Shown in pieces: positions 1-7,786 of a stretch of 13,810 nucleotides of DNA; within the stretch, counting starts at the first letter, position 1; every line of letters starts with the position of its first letter. The position numbers and the translations under genes are program-made. Location: positions 1-13,810 of the forward strand of contig JAKAMV010000163.1 in assembly GCA_021812735.1 (NCBI GenBank), given 5' to 3'. The stretch is from Chloroflexota bacterium (lineage in GTDB: Bacteria; Chloroflexota; Limnocylindria; Limnocylindrales; CSP1-4). Under the pieces are notes generated by a model, which did not search any database, was not told where the DNA came from, and worked only from the letters and a program-made list of their open reading frames with translations.

Positions 1-1135
1 GCTGCGGATACGGGACGTTCGCCTCCGCCAGCAGCACGTTCATGTGGCCGGGCATGCGGCCCGCCACGGGGTGGATGGCGTACTTCACGTCCACGCCGCG
101 CTCCTCGAGGAGCGCGGCCAGCTCGGCCGCTGCGTGCTGCGCCTGGGCGACCGCGAGGCCATACCCGGGCACGATGATCACGCGCTGGGCATAGGCGAGC
201 TGGATCGCCGCATCGTCGACCGTCAGCTCCCGCACCGCACCACGCCCGACTGCGGGCCCGGCCACCGCCGCCGCGCCGCCATCGCCAGTGCCGAAACCAC
301 CGACCATGATGTTCATGATCGAGCGGTTCATCGCGTCGGCCATCAGTTTGGTCAGGATGCCGCCCGAGGCGCCCACCAGCGCGCCCGCGATGATCAGCAC
401 CGGGTTGTCGATGACGAACCCGGCCATCGCGACGGCCGTGCCCGTGAAGGCGTTGAGGAGCGAGATCACGACCGGCATGTCGGCGCCACCGATCGGCAGC
501 ACCATTGTCACGCCGAAGATCAGGGCCGCTGCCAGGAGCGCGAGCAGCACCAGCAGGACCTGGCCCACGAAGATCAGGTACGCGGCGGTCAGCAGGGCGA
601 CCAACGCCAGCGCCACGTTGATCGCCTGGCCCGCCGGCAGCTTCACCGGCGTGCCGGTGACGATCCCTTGCAGCTTGCCTGCCGCGATCAGCGACCCAGT
701 GAACGTCACGGAGCCGATGACGACGTCCAGGACGGTCGCCACCACCTCCGCGCTGCCGAGCGTGTGCGGCCCGAGGTTCGTGGCCCGCACGAACTCGTCG
801 ATCGCCACCAGCGCGGCGGCGCCGCCGCCCATCGCATTGAAGATGCTGACGAGTTGCGGCATCGCCGTCATCTTGACCGTGCGGGCGCTGTACGCCCCTG
901 CGCCGCCGCCGACGACGAGCCCCACGACGATGATCGGCCAGATCAGCGTGCCGCTGGTGCTCAGATCGCCTGCGGCGATCAGCAGGAGCGTGCCGAGGAC
1001 GGCGCCGGCCATGCCGACGGCCGAGACCTGGTTGCCGCGGCGTGCGGTGGCGGGGGAATTCATCAGGTGGAGGCCCATCACGAAGCAGGCCGCCGCGACG
1101 ATGTAGACGAGCCGGATGAACGTATCGAGGGACAT
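1..1135 (-). CDS. pntB: NAD(P)+ transhydrogenase subunit beta (3' end cut by window edge)
   Basis: This is the membrane and NADP(H)-binding subunit of proton-translocating transhydrogenase, which drives NADPH formation from NADH with the proton gradient. Translation from the ATG at 1135 gives 378 residues before the left edge; E. coli PntB is about 462, so roughly 80-90 C-terminal residues are missing. The N-terminal part is a run of hydrophobic helices (from about residue 7 to 275) with family segments such as SIFNAMGGGAAALVAIDEF and LLNAFTGTAVAMAGFVI. The NADP-binding domain III begins near residue 315 and shows the GYGLAVAQAQ motif (G324-Y325-G326) and the HPVAGRMPGHMNVLLAEA segment. A GAGG Shine-Dalgarno (1148-1145) lies 9 nt before the ATG, inside the end of pntAB. 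The gap to the pntAB stop codon is 4 nt, so this is the last known gene of the operon. The identification is secure. Confidence 0.96.
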   Translation of the reverse strand, partial: MSLDTFIRLVYIVAAACFVMGLHLMNSPATARRGNQVSAVGMAGAVLGTLLLIAAGDLSTSGTLIWPIIVVGLVVGGGAGAYSARTVKMTAMPQLVSIFNAMGGGAAALVAIDEFVRATNLGPHTLGSAEVVATVLDVVIGSVTFTGSLIAAGKLQGIVTGTPVKLPAGQAINVALALVALLTAAYLIFVGQVLLVLLALLAAALIFGVTMVLPIGGADMPVVISLLNAFTGTAVAMAGFVIDNPVLIIAGALVGASGGILTKLMADAMNRSIMNIMVGGFGTGDGGAAAVAGPAVGRGAVRELTVDDAAIQLAYAQRVIIVPGYGLAVAQAQHAAAELAALLEERGVDVKYAIHPVAGRMPGHMNVLLAEANVPYPQ

Positions 1136-1139
1136 CGGG

Positions 1140-1460
1140 TCAGGCCTCGCCGTTCGACGCAGGCTTGGCGGGCACGGGCCGCTTCTTGAACATCTCGAGC
1201 ATGCGGTCGGTGACCAGGTACCCGCCGACCACGTTCATGGCCGCGAAGGCGACGGCGAGGACGCTCAAGACGACGCTCAGCGGGTTGTCCGCGATGGCCG
1301 CGATCAGCATCGCACCGACGAGCACGATCCCGTGGATCGAGTTCGCGCCCGACATGAGGGGCGTGTGCAGCGTGGCCGGCACCTTGCTGATGACCTCGAA
1401 GCCGACCAGGATGGCCAGCACGAAGATCGTGAGCGAGGAGATGAGCTGGTCGGCGCTCAT
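1140..1460 (-). CDS. pntAB: NAD(P)+ transhydrogenase subunit alpha-2 (membrane part of PntA)
   Basis: This 106-residue membrane protein corresponds to the C-terminal membrane portion of E. coli PntA and forms part of the proton channel domain II with PntB. It has about three hydrophobic helices, a typical SKVPATLHTPLMSGANSIHG segment and a VVGGYLVTDRMLEMF motif before a short Lys/Pro-rich cytoplasmic tail. In many bacteria outside the enterics PntA is split in this way, as in Rhodospirillum rubrum, so this is a complete gene and not a fragment. Its ATG overlaps the TGA of pntAA in an ATGA overlap, and a GGAGG Shine-Dalgarno (1474-1470) sits 9 nt upstream, which points to translational coupling. 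Length and motifs match the split family. Confidence 0.95.
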   Translation of the reverse strand: MSADQLISSLTIFVLAILVGFEVISKVPATLHTPLMSGANSIHGIVLVGAMLIAAIADNPLSVVLSVLAVAFAAMNVVGGYLVTDRMLEMFKKRPVPAKPASNGEA

Positions 1461-2626
1461 GCAGCGGAACCTCCGGTGGTCGAGCCGGCGGCAGGCTCGA
1501 GCAGCTTCTTCGTGGCCGTCTGGACGACCTGGCCGCCGTGGGCGATCACGGTCGCCGCGTGTACCTCGTCGTGCGGATCGATGGTCAGCTGGCCGTCGCG
1601 GATGAACGTCAGGAGGAGCGCGGCGAGGTTGCGAGAGTAGAAGAGGCTCGCGCTCCCCGGCATCGTCGCCGGCAGGTTCGTGGGCGCGATGATGGTCACC
1701 CCGTTCGGCGTCTCGACGATCTGGTCGGGCTGCGAGAGCTCGCAGTTCCCGCCGAGTTCGCTCGCCGCCATGTCGACGATGACCGAACCGGGTTTCATGG
1801 CCGCCACCGCTGCGGCCGTGACGAGGAGCGGCGGCCGGCGGCCCGGCACCTGGGCGGTCGTGATCACCACGTCCTGCGCGGCGATGTGGCCGTTGAGCTC
1901 ATCCTGCTGCGCCTTCTGCTCCTCGGGCGTCAGGGCCCGGGCGTAGCCGCCTTCGCCGGTGGCGTCGGCCACCGACTTCAGCTCGATGAAGGTCGCCCCG
2001 ACGCTCTGGGCCTGCTCCTTCGTCTCACGGCGCACGTCGTATGCCTTGACGATCGCGCCGAGACGGCGCGCGGTCGCGATCGCCTGTAGCCCGGCCACGC
2101 CGATGCCGAGCACCAGCACGTTCGCGGGCTTTGCGGTGCCGGCCGCGGTGGTGAGCATCGGCAAGTAGCGGCCGTACCGCTCGGCGGCCATGATCACGGC
2201 CTTGTAGCCGCCCACGTTGGCCTGCGACGACAGCGCGTCCATCGTCTGGGCGCGGCTCAGCGTGCGGGGGATCGCGTCGAGGCTGATCACGGTCACGCCG
2301 CGCGCGCCCAGCTCGGCAGCCAGCTGCGGATCGAGGAGCGGCTGCATGAACCCGACGACGGCCTGACCGGCGCGCAGCCTGGCCGCCTCGGCGGGCGAGG
2401 GCTTTTGCACCCGCGCCACCAGGTCGGCCTGGCGGTACAGCTCGTCGGTGGAGACGATCGTGGCGCCGGCGGCTACATATGCGCTGTCCGGAAAGTACGA
2501 TCCGAGGCCCGCGTCCTGTTCGACGATCACCTCGGCGCCGGCCTTCTGGATCCTGCCCAGCGTCTCGGGGACGAGCGCGACACGGCGCTCGCCCGGCGCT
2601 GTCTCCCTGGCGACACCTACCTTCAT
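1457..2626 (-). CDS. pntAA: NAD(P)+ transhydrogenase subunit alpha-1 (NAD(H)-binding)
   Basis: This is the soluble, cytoplasmic domain I of transhydrogenase, which binds NAD(H) and passes hydride to NADP+ bound on PntB. The protein is 389 residues from the ATG at 2626. It opens with MKVGVARETAPGERRVAL, the usual start of the alanine dehydrogenase/PntA N-terminal domain. The Rossmann motif GIGVAG lies at residues 174-179, followed by acidic D197 in KAYDVR. The stretch from ALTPEEQKAQQDEL into VVITTAQVPGRRPP is also typical of the family. The reading frame continues upstream to a GTG at 2662, but the internal ATG is preferred because AAGGG (2640-2636) precedes it by 9 nt and homologues start at this Met. 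It is the first gene of pntAA-pntAB-pntB. No strong promoter is visible upstream; the best -10 candidate, TACCAT on the minus strand (2750-2745), lacks a good -35. Confidence 0.95.
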   Translation of the reverse strand: MKVGVARETAPGERRVALVPETLGRIQKAGAEVIVEQDAGLGSYFPDSAYVAAGATIVSTDELYRQADLVARVQKPSPAEAARLRAGQAVVGFMQPLLDPQLAAELGARGVTVISLDAIPRTLSRAQTMDALSSQANVGGYKAVIMAAERYGRYLPMLTTAAGTAKPANVLVLGIGVAGLQAIATARRLGAIVKAYDVRRETKEQAQSVGATFIELKSVADATGEGGYARALTPEEQKAQQDELNGHIAAQDVVITTAQVPGRRPPLLVTAAAVAAMKPGSVIVDMAASELGGNCELSQPDQIVETPNGVTIIAPTNLPATMPGSASLFYSRNLAALLLTFIRDGQLTIDPHDEVHAATVIAHGGQVVQTATKKLLEPAAGSTTGGSAA

Positions 2627-3005
2627 GGACGGACACCCTTGTGCGGTGGCGGGGATTGCCACGTGATGCCGGACGAGAAAACGGCCTGCGATCCGACACG
2701 GCGCGCGAGACGCGCCGAGTGTCGCCCCGTCCAGGCCACCGCATATGGTACGGGAAGCCGCCGTGAGAGGCGGTGCGCGGCCCAGGCAGCGTGCGGTCGC
2801 GCGGGTCGGCGCCCGTCCCCAGCGCGAGCCGTGCGGGCGGCTACCAGCCCGTCAGCGCGCAGCCCGATCTCGTAGCCGCGCCGGTCGTGGCAGGCCGAGC
2901 CCTGCGCGTCGGTGAGGGAGCGGCCGCCTGAACGGGAGGCGCGCTCAATGCCAGCGCAGCGGCAGTGCGCGCGGGCACGGGCCAGCGCCGTCGTAGACTC
3001 AACGC
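2627..3005. other. Divergent intergenic region between pntAA and the HD phosphohydrolase gene
   Basis: About 380 nt with no supported gene. For pntAA (minus strand) it holds the AAGGG Shine-Dalgarno at 2640-2636 and a weak -10 candidate TACCAT at 2750-2745 next to the only AT-rich spot in the region (CATATGGTA on the plus strand). A short hairpin with a perfect CCGCC/GGCGG stem lies at 2758-2773. For the HD gene (plus strand) the region ends in TAGACT 6 nt before the ATG. The rest is GC-rich with open frames on several strands, none of which has a recognisable product or initiation signal. Confidence 0.6.
2994..2999 (+). promoter_or_regulatory. Putative -10 element for a leaderless HD gene transcript
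   Basis: TAGACT fits the TANNNT -10 pattern and lies exactly 6 nt before the ATG at 3006, so transcription would begin at or next to the start codon. No Shine-Dalgarno sequence is present in the 25 nt before the ATG, which agrees with a leaderless message. No -35 hexamer is recognisable 16-18 nt upstream. The same arrangement is seen before the helicase gene at 10176. In a GC-rich genome a chance TANNNT here is unlikely but possible. Confidence 0.5.
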
Positions 3006-4457
3006 ATGCCCCACCCGCAGTTCGAGGCGGTCAACCTCATCAGCGATCCCGTGCATGGGTACATCGAGCTGACGAAGCGCCTCTTGCCCGACCAGGCGGC
3101 TCGGGCGGCGCTCCCGCCCGAAGACGCTGCGGAGGAGGACCTCCTCGATAGCCAATGGTTGCAGCGATTGCGCCGCATCAGCCAGCTGCAGAGTGCCCGC
3201 TGGGTCTTCCCGAGCGCCGAACACTCGCGCTTCGTGCACGGGCTCGGCGTGATGCACGAGGCTGGCCTCTGGGGGCACGCGCTCTACCCAACGCTACGCG
3301 AGACGCTCGCCGAGGACGCCCTGACGGGAGGCGAGGCCGCGGCGCATCCGATCCCCTCCGAGGCGCTCGTGGCCGAGACGCTGCGGGTCGCCGGCCTCCT
3401 GCACGATGTCGGGCACGGGCCGTTCGCGCACTTCTTCGACGAGCACGTCCTCGCACGCTGGCCGGCGCCACCGCACCCGAGCCGCGATCCAGGCAAGCGG
3501 CTGACCCACGAGGATCTGAGTCAGGCCATCGTCGAGCGCGAACTGGCGCCGCTGATCGAGGGGTTGCGCCGGGCGCCCGCCGCGGACCCCGAGCGAGCGG
3601 TCTTCGCGCAAGGCGAGCGCATCGACCCGCGCTGGGTCAGCTTCCTGGTCTCGAAGCCGCCGCTCGCGGACCCCGCGATGCCGCTCTGGGTGCGCCGGCT
3701 CCAGCCGCTCTTCTCCGGCATCTTCACCGTGGACAACCTCGACTACGTGCGACGGGATGCGCTCATCACCGGCGTCGCCACCGGTCCCGTCGACGCCGAC
3801 CGGCTGCGCCGCTACGCCTTCATCTCACCGCGGGGCCTGGCGCTGTACGAGTCGGGGCTCGGCGCGCTCGAGATGTTCCTGACAGCCCGACTCTTCATGT
3901 ACAACACGGTCTACTTCCACCGCACGGTCCGCGCGATCGATCTGGACCTCTCGGAGGCATTCGCGCCGGCCTTCGAGGCGGTCTTCGGCGACCGGAACCC
4001 GCTCGAGGCCTTGGGCGACTACGTCATGCTCGACGAGTACGCCCTGCTCCACCAGGCGGCGCTCTGGGCACGCGGCGAACGGGTCGCGGCATACCCGCTG
4101 GCGGGTTCGGGCTGTGTCACGCCGCGTGTGGCGGAACTCTGGCGCGGCATCCTGCTGCGCCGCCCGACCTGGCACGCCGTGCGCGAGGTGCGCCGCGACT
4201 CCCGGGCCGAGGCGGCCCGCGAGCGCGTCGAGGCCGAACTCCGCCACGCCCTCGGTCCTCTGCTGCAGGCCGACCCGGACCGCTACCGCTTCGACCTCGC
4301 CGACGCGGACGCGCGGCCGCAGAATCCGCTGCTCGCCGAAGGGCAGTTGGTGGTGGCCCGGCGCGACGGGACGCTCGACACGGCCCCGCTCGGTGAATTG
4401 CTCGAGCGGCTGCCGGCCGTGGTCACGGTCGGCCGCGCGTACGAGCGGGTCGGATAG
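3006..4457 (+). CDS. HD-domain phosphohydrolase, SAMHD1-like dNTPase family (COG1078)
   Basis: This 483-residue soluble protein belongs to the HD superfamily that includes human SAMHD1 and bacterial dNTP triphosphohydrolases, which cleave dNTPs to deoxynucleoside and triphosphate. It opens with the family signature DPVHGYIELT (residues 14-23). The metal site is visible as H78 (in HSRFVHGLG), H133-D134 (in GLLHDVGHGPFAH) and an aspartate in DNLDYVRRD (residues 243-251). Active-site surroundings such as H137 and H142 are present. The C-terminal third (from about residue 290) is helical and ends with a small beta-rich part. The ATG at 3006 is chosen because residues 9-23 already match the family start and because of the TAGACT element before it. 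The substrate is inferred from the family; dNTPase activity and any allosteric control were not visible in the sequence. The 3' end overlaps the convergent methyltransferase gene by 35 bp. Confidence 0.9.
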   Translation: MPHPQFEAVNLISDPVHGYIELTKRLLPDQAARAALPPEDAAEEDLLDSQWLQRLRRISQLQSARWVFPSAEHSRFVHGLGVMHEAGLWGHALYPTLRETLAEDALTGGEAAAHPIPSEALVAETLRVAGLLHDVGHGPFAHFFDEHVLARWPAPPHPSRDPGKRLTHEDLSQAIVERELAPLIEGLRRAPAADPERAVFAQGERIDPRWVSFLVSKPPLADPAMPLWVRRLQPLFSGIFTVDNLDYVRRDALITGVATGPVDADRLRRYAFISPRGLALYESGLGALEMFLTARLFMYNTVYFHRTVRAIDLDLSEAFAPAFEAVFGDRNPLEALGDYVMLDEYALLHQAALWARGERVAAYPLAGSGCVTPRVAELWRGILLRRPTWHAVREVRRDSRAEAARERVEAELRHALGPLLQADPDRYRFDLADADARPQNPLLAEGQLVVARRDGTLDTAPLGELLERLPAVVTVGRAYERVG

Positions 4458-5397
4458 CGGACGGCGCCCGGCTGACCGGCGGATGCAGCGTCACGATCCC
4501 GGCGATAGACGGACGTCGCGGCCCCACGAGCCGCCCCTCCTCCAGCACGAACGTCGTCCGGGCCCAGTCACGCACGCGGGCCCGTGCCTCCGGCCGGCCG
4601 GCCACGAGCAGCGTCTGCGCGAGCACCTCCTCGGCCTCGTCGAGGTCCGCATAGCTCCACGTCGCGTCGGTTTCGTACGTGGTGGCGTCGAAGTGAAAGC
4701 CGAGCGCAGCCAGGACGCCGCACAGGTCGCCGAAGCCCGGCTGCGGCACACGGTCCTCGCCGTGCAGCTCGCGGAAGAGCGCCGTCGGCGCCTGTTCGAC
4801 GCCGCTCGATCGAAGCGTGATCAGACACGCATGGCGGCCCGCCGCGACGAGGGCCTCGACGAACGGCACGATCTCCTCGATCGGGTAGAGCACGTGGGAG
4901 CAGACCACGACGTCGTGCGGTTCGAGGCCGGCGGCGGCCGCCGGCCATGGCTCCTGCACGACCCGGATGCGGTCGGCCACACCCACCTCGGACGCCCATC
5001 TCTGCAGCAGCGCGACCATCGTGGGGTGCGGCTCGACGACCGTCACGCGGCGCCCGCTCTGGGCCACCGGGATCGCTACCGCGCCGAACCCGCCGCCCAC
5101 GTCGAGGACCGTTGCTGGGCGCGGCTCCGCGCCCAGCGCCGAGCACGTGTCGTGCGCCTCGGCGTCCTGGCACTCGGCGATCGCCGCGTGCACAAACTGA
5201 CCCGGGTCCTGGCGCGAGCGGACGGCATCGAAGTAGTTGCCGGCACGCCGGCGCCAGTAGTCCTGGGGATCGGGCGGGTCCGCCTCGAGCCGCTGGAACT
5301 GCTCGCGCCGCAGGCGGACCAGGGCGCGCCAGCGTGCCAGAGCGTCCCAGAGGATCCCCGGATCGAGCGCCGGATCGCCCACGTGCAGGCCGGACAT
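4423..5397 (-). CDS. Class I SAM-dependent methyltransferase
   Basis: The 324-residue product has a helical N-terminal region of about 90 residues rich in Arg and Trp, then a Rossmann methyltransferase core. Motif I is VLDVGGGFG (D99 to G105), and the acidic residue ending strand 2 is E122 in VTVVEPHP, the usual contact with the SAM ribose. A post-motif DVVVCSHVLYPIEE lies near the fourth strand. I cannot assign the substrate; the fold alone does not separate small-molecule from protein or RNA methylation. The ATG at 5397 was chosen over an upstream extension of the frame (to about 5577), because that extension is Arg-rich without family character and would run into the end of the alcohol dehydrogenase gene. 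No Shine-Dalgarno is seen; CATGAT lies 6 nt before the ATG and could be a -10. The stop codon lies inside the convergent HD gene. Confidence 0.85.
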   Translation of the reverse strand: MSGLHVGDPALDPGILWDALARWRALVRLRREQFQRLEADPPDPQDYWRRRAGNYFDAVRSRQDPGQFVHAAIAECQDAEAHDTCSALGAEPRPATVLDVGGGFGAVAIPVAQSGRRVTVVEPHPTMVALLQRWASEVGVADRIRVVQEPWPAAAAGLEPHDVVVCSHVLYPIEEIVPFVEALVAAGRHACLITLRSSGVEQAPTALFRELHGEDRVPQPGFGDLCGVLAALGFHFDATTYETDATWSYADLDEAEEVLAQTLLVAGRPEARARVRDWARTTFVLEEGRLVGPRRPSIAGIVTLHPPVSRAPSAIRPARTRGRP

Positions 5398-5545
5398 GGC
5401 CGTATCATGCCGCGTCGTGCGCGGGGGCGCGAGCGCGCGTACCCCTCGGGCTGACGTCACGGCGCGACGCCGCAGCCCCCGCTCGGAGCGCGACGCGGCT
5501 GGCAACGCGGGGCGGCCGACGGCGCGGGGCGGCCGACGGCGCGAA
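5398..5545. other. Intergenic spacer with a 17-bp tandem duplication
   Basis: The 148 nt between the alcohol dehydrogenase stop and the methyltransferase start (both on the minus strand) are too long for tight operon coupling. A perfect tandem duplication of GCGGGGCGGCCGACGGC occupies 5507-5540, directly after the dehydrogenase stop in its reading direction. No convincing terminator stem with a T-tract is visible. Confidence 0.6.
5507..5540. repeat. Perfect 17-bp tandem direct repeat, two copies
   Basis: GCGGGGCGGCCGACGGC occurs twice back to back (5507-5523 and 5524-5540), followed by the first three bases of a third unit. The unit length is not a multiple of three and the repeat is non-coding. 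It may be a recent slippage duplication. Confidence 0.85.
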
Positions 5546-6550
5546 TCAGCCCCGCCCAGGCACGAGCACGAACGCACCCTCGACCTGACCGGCCTTCAAG
5601 CGCACCAGTGCTTCGTTCCCGGCGGTGAGCGGCAGCGCTTCGTACGCCGTGCGGATCGGGATGCGGGCCGCGAGCGCCAGGAACTCATGGGCGTCGGCGC
5701 GCGTGAAGTTCGCGACGCTGCGCAGCGAGCGCTCCCACCAGAGCAGCTCGTACGGGAACTCGGGCATCCGGTCGAGGTGGATGGCGTTGATCGCGACCGT
5801 GCCGCCGCGGTCCACCGCCTGCAACGCCGCGATCACGACGTCGCCGGCCGGGGCGAACGTGACGGCCGCATGCAGCGGGACCGGTGGCCGGGCGTCGTAC
5901 CCACCGGCCCAGCGCGCCCCCAGTTCGAGCGCGCGGCGCTGCTCGTGCGCCGAGCGTGTGCAGACGTACACCTCACAGCCCCAGTGCACCGCGACTTGGA
6001 TCGCCAGTGACGCCGAGGCCCCGAACCCGTATAGGCCCAGCCGGCCACCCGGCTGGATCCCGGAGATCTTCAGCGAGCGGTACCCGATGATGCCCCCGCA
6101 GAGCAGCGGCGCCGCGTCGAGATCGCCAAAGTCGGCGGGGAGGCGCAACGCGAAATCCGCGCGCACCGTCATGCGCTCCGCGTATCCGCCGTCGCGGTCC
6201 CAGCCGGTGAACTGCGCGGCTTGACAGAGGTTCTCGCGGCCCGACCGGCAGAACTCGCATTGGCCGCAGGCGCCACCGAGCCAGGCAACCCCCGCTCGCT
6301 CGCCGATCTGCCACTCGACCACACCCGGTCCGACCGCCTCGACGAGACCCACGACCTGGTGGCCGGGGGTGATCGGGAGCCGGCGGGCTGGGACATCGCC
6401 CTCGGCAATCTGAAGGTCGGTGCGGCAGACCCCGCACGCCGCGACCCGCAAGAGCAGCTCGCCCGGTCCCGGCGTTGGATCGGGGACCTCGACGAGATCG
6501 AGCGGATGATCGGCCGCAGGGGCCGGTTGCCCGACGACAAGTGCGCGCAT
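5546..6550 (-). CDS. Zinc-dependent alcohol dehydrogenase, medium-chain (MDR) family
   Basis: This 334-residue cytoplasmic oxidoreductase of the AdhP-like MDR group interconverts alcohols and aldehydes or ketones with NAD(P)H. Catalytic zinc ligands are C42 (GVCRTD), H64 (PGHQVVG) and C151 (APLLCGG). The structural zinc site has all four cysteines, C95, C98, C101 and C109, in the GACGQCEFCRSGRENLC stretch. The cofactor-binding loop reads GLYGFGASA, a variant of GXGXXG. The residue after H64 is Gln instead of the more usual Glu. The ATG at 6550 is chosen over the in-frame GTG at 6568 because MRALVV is the usual family start and a good promoter (TTGCGC, 17 nt, GATAGT) places the transcript start at or just before that ATG. 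Substrate and cofactor preference cannot be read from the sequence. It is divergent from the LiaF-like gene. Confidence 0.92.
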   Translation of the reverse strand: MRALVVGQPAPAADHPLDLVEVPDPTPGPGELLLRVAACGVCRTDLQIAEGDVPARRLPITPGHQVVGLVEAVGPGVVEWQIGERAGVAWLGGACGQCEFCRSGRENLCQAAQFTGWDRDGGYAERMTVRADFALRLPADFGDLDAAPLLCGGIIGYRSLKISGIQPGGRLGLYGFGASASLAIQVAVHWGCEVYVCTRSAHEQRRALELGARWAGGYDARPPVPLHAAVTFAPAGDVVIAALQAVDRGGTVAINAIHLDRMPEFPYELLWWERSLRSVANFTRADAHEFLALAARIPIRTAYEALPLTAGNEALVRLKAGQVEGAFVLVPGRG

Positions 6551-6559
6551 GGTCCGTCC

Positions 6560-6588
6560 ACTATCCACCCGCGGCCCGCGATGCGCAA
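6560..6588 (-). promoter_or_regulatory. Promoter candidate for the zinc alcohol dehydrogenase
   Basis: On the minus strand TTGCGC (6588-6583) is followed after 17 nt by GATAGT (6565-6560), which matches the housekeeping -35/-10 consensus at 3 and 4 of 6 positions with ideal spacing. The -10 ends 9 nt before the ATG at 6550, so the mRNA would have almost no leader. No strong Shine-Dalgarno is present. Confidence 0.5.
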
Positions 6589-6679
6589 CCGAAGCACGCC
6601 TACGCGTTCACCTCGCAGCGCGGTGCTGCAGGGCGCCGCACTGACCCGGGCCCTGCCCGCGCTCGAACGCTCCGACGGT

Positions 6680-6707
6680 CTCACAGGCTGGATCAGACGC
6701 GCATAAT
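6680..6707 (+). promoter_or_regulatory. Promoter candidate for the LiaF-like/PspC operon
   Basis: CTCACA (6680-6685) and CATAAT (6702-6707) are separated by 16 nt and match the -35 and -10 consensus at 4 and 5 of 6 positions. CATAAT stands out in this GC-rich region. The predicted start, near 6714, would leave a leader of about 85 nt before the GTG at 6800. Confidence 0.55.
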
Positions 6708-6799
6708 CGTCGTGCGGCGCCCCAAGCGTCGCACCGGACCGGCCATCGGAGCCCCGCCATCCTCGTTCGCGTCTGGAACGCCCGGGAGGATCACGCCAC

Positions 6800-7786
6800 G
6801 TGGCGATCGACCGCAGGTTCCTGAATTGGGGCATCTTCTTCATCGCGCTCGGAGGGGTGCCGCTGCTCGTGCAGCAGGGCGTCGTGAGCCACGCCACGGC
6901 CGCTGAGGCGTGGAAGCTCTGGCCCCTCATCATCGTCGGGATCGGGATCGGGATCCTGCTGCGCCGCACGCCCGCCGCGTTTGCCGGTGGACTCGTGGTG
7001 GCCGTGACCTTCGGACTCGTCTTCGGGGGCCTGCTCGCCAGTGGGCCAGATCTGCGGGGCATCTCGGGGTGCGGCGACCCGAACGGCAACGCCGCCACGG
7101 TAACCAGCCAGGGGACTGGCACGTTCCCCGGCGCCGGGAATGCCCGTATCGAGATGGACTGCGGCGTGCTGGACGTTGCGACCCAGCCCGGCAACACCTG
7201 GACCTTCCAGGGCCTGGATCCGCAGGGCGGTGCAGCGACCCTGACCCAGGGGCGGGCATCGTTCGACCTCGCCGCGCCGGCCCGTTCCGAGGCCTTCTGG
7301 AACGCGGGCGGCACCTACAACCGGCGCTGGCAGGTCATCTTGCCGAGCGACCCGTCCATCGACCTGACCGTCGGCGTGGATGCTGGCTCCGGGCAGCTCG
7401 TGCTCGCCAACGCCCACCTCTCGCGGCTCGACGGGCGCTTCAACGCTGCCGACGTTCACGTGAACCTGCTCACCGCGGCCGTGCCCGACCTGCGCGTCAG
7501 CGTCAACGCCGGCGCCGCGCATCTCGTCCTTCCGACCACCTCCAGCGTCTCCGGCACCGTGCGCGTGAACGCCGGATCGCTGGACCTCTGCGTGCCGCCG
7601 AGCAGCGGGGTCCGGCTCCGTGTCTCGGGCACGTTCGCGTCGACCGATTTCGCGTCTGCGGGCTTGGTCCACGCCGGCGACACGTGGACGAGCCCGAACT
7701 TCTCGAGCGCAGCGAACCGGATCGACCTGCAGCTGGACGCCAACCTCGCGTCCATCAACCTGAACCCGACTGGGGGATGCCAATGA
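6800..7786 (+). CDS. LiaF-like membrane protein with C-terminal beta-rich (toastrack-type) domain
   Basis: The 328-residue product has three hydrophobic segments in its first 80 residues (about 10-28, 41-54 and 60-79). The first, with an NWGIFFIALGG motif, and the second, with LWPLIIVGIGIGILLRR, form the DUF5668/LiaF-type membrane module. From about residue 95 it becomes a repetitive beta-strand domain with alternating Gly/Asn/Val patterns (for example NAGAAHLVLPT and VNAGSLDLCVPP), like the DUF4097/LiaF C-terminal region. LiaF-type proteins in Firmicutes restrain the LiaRS envelope-stress system; that role is family knowledge and is not shown here. Four cysteines are spread over the presumed external domain. 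It starts at GTG, supported by the GGGAGGA Shine-Dalgarno at 6784-6790, 9 nt upstream. The TGA overlaps the ATG of the PspC gene, so the two are probably translated together. Confidence 0.82.
   Translation: MAIDRRFLNWGIFFIALGGVPLLVQQGVVSHATAAEAWKLWPLIIVGIGIGILLRRTPAAFAGGLVVAVTFGLVFGGLLASGPDLRGISGCGDPNGNAATVTSQGTGTFPGAGNARIEMDCGVLDVATQPGNTWTFQGLDPQGGAATLTQGRASFDLAAPARSEAFWNAGGTYNRRWQVILPSDPSIDLTVGVDAGSGQLVLANAHLSRLDGRFNAADVHVNLLTAAVPDLRVSVNAGAAHLVLPTTSSVSGTVRVNAGSLDLCVPPSSGVRLRVSGTFASTDFASAGLVHAGDTWTSPNFSSAANRIDLQLDANLASINLNPTGGCQ

Larger units (their letters stand above)
6551..6799. other. Divergent promoter region between zinc alcohol dehydrogenase and LiaF-like gene
   Basis: A 249-nt non-coding region with one promoter candidate facing each way (minus-strand -10 at 6565-6560, plus-strand -10 at 6702-6707), whose -35 elements are about 90 nt apart. 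No clear operator palindrome was noticed between them. Confidence 0.55.

Noticed and set aside
44..1189. 381-residue open frame on the plus strand
   Set aside because: It is antisense to pntB, His/Arg/Asp-rich and low in hydrophobic residues, typical of a shadow frame in GC-rich DNA. The minus strand gives a full transhydrogenase sequence.
2627..2662. GTG start for pntAA at 2662
   Set aside because: The internal ATG has a well-spaced Shine-Dalgarno and the typical family N-terminus; the extra 12 residues are not family-like.
2841..3278. 145-residue minus-strand frame over the start of the HD gene and its upstream region
   Set aside because: It overlaps the conserved start of the HD protein in antisense, shows no recognisable domain and has no convincing start signal.
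5398..5577. N-terminal extension of the methyltransferase
   Set aside because: The added 60 residues are Arg/Ala-rich without structure, would overlap the end of the upstream dehydrogenase gene and would translate the 17-bp repeat; the ATG at 5397 is a better start.
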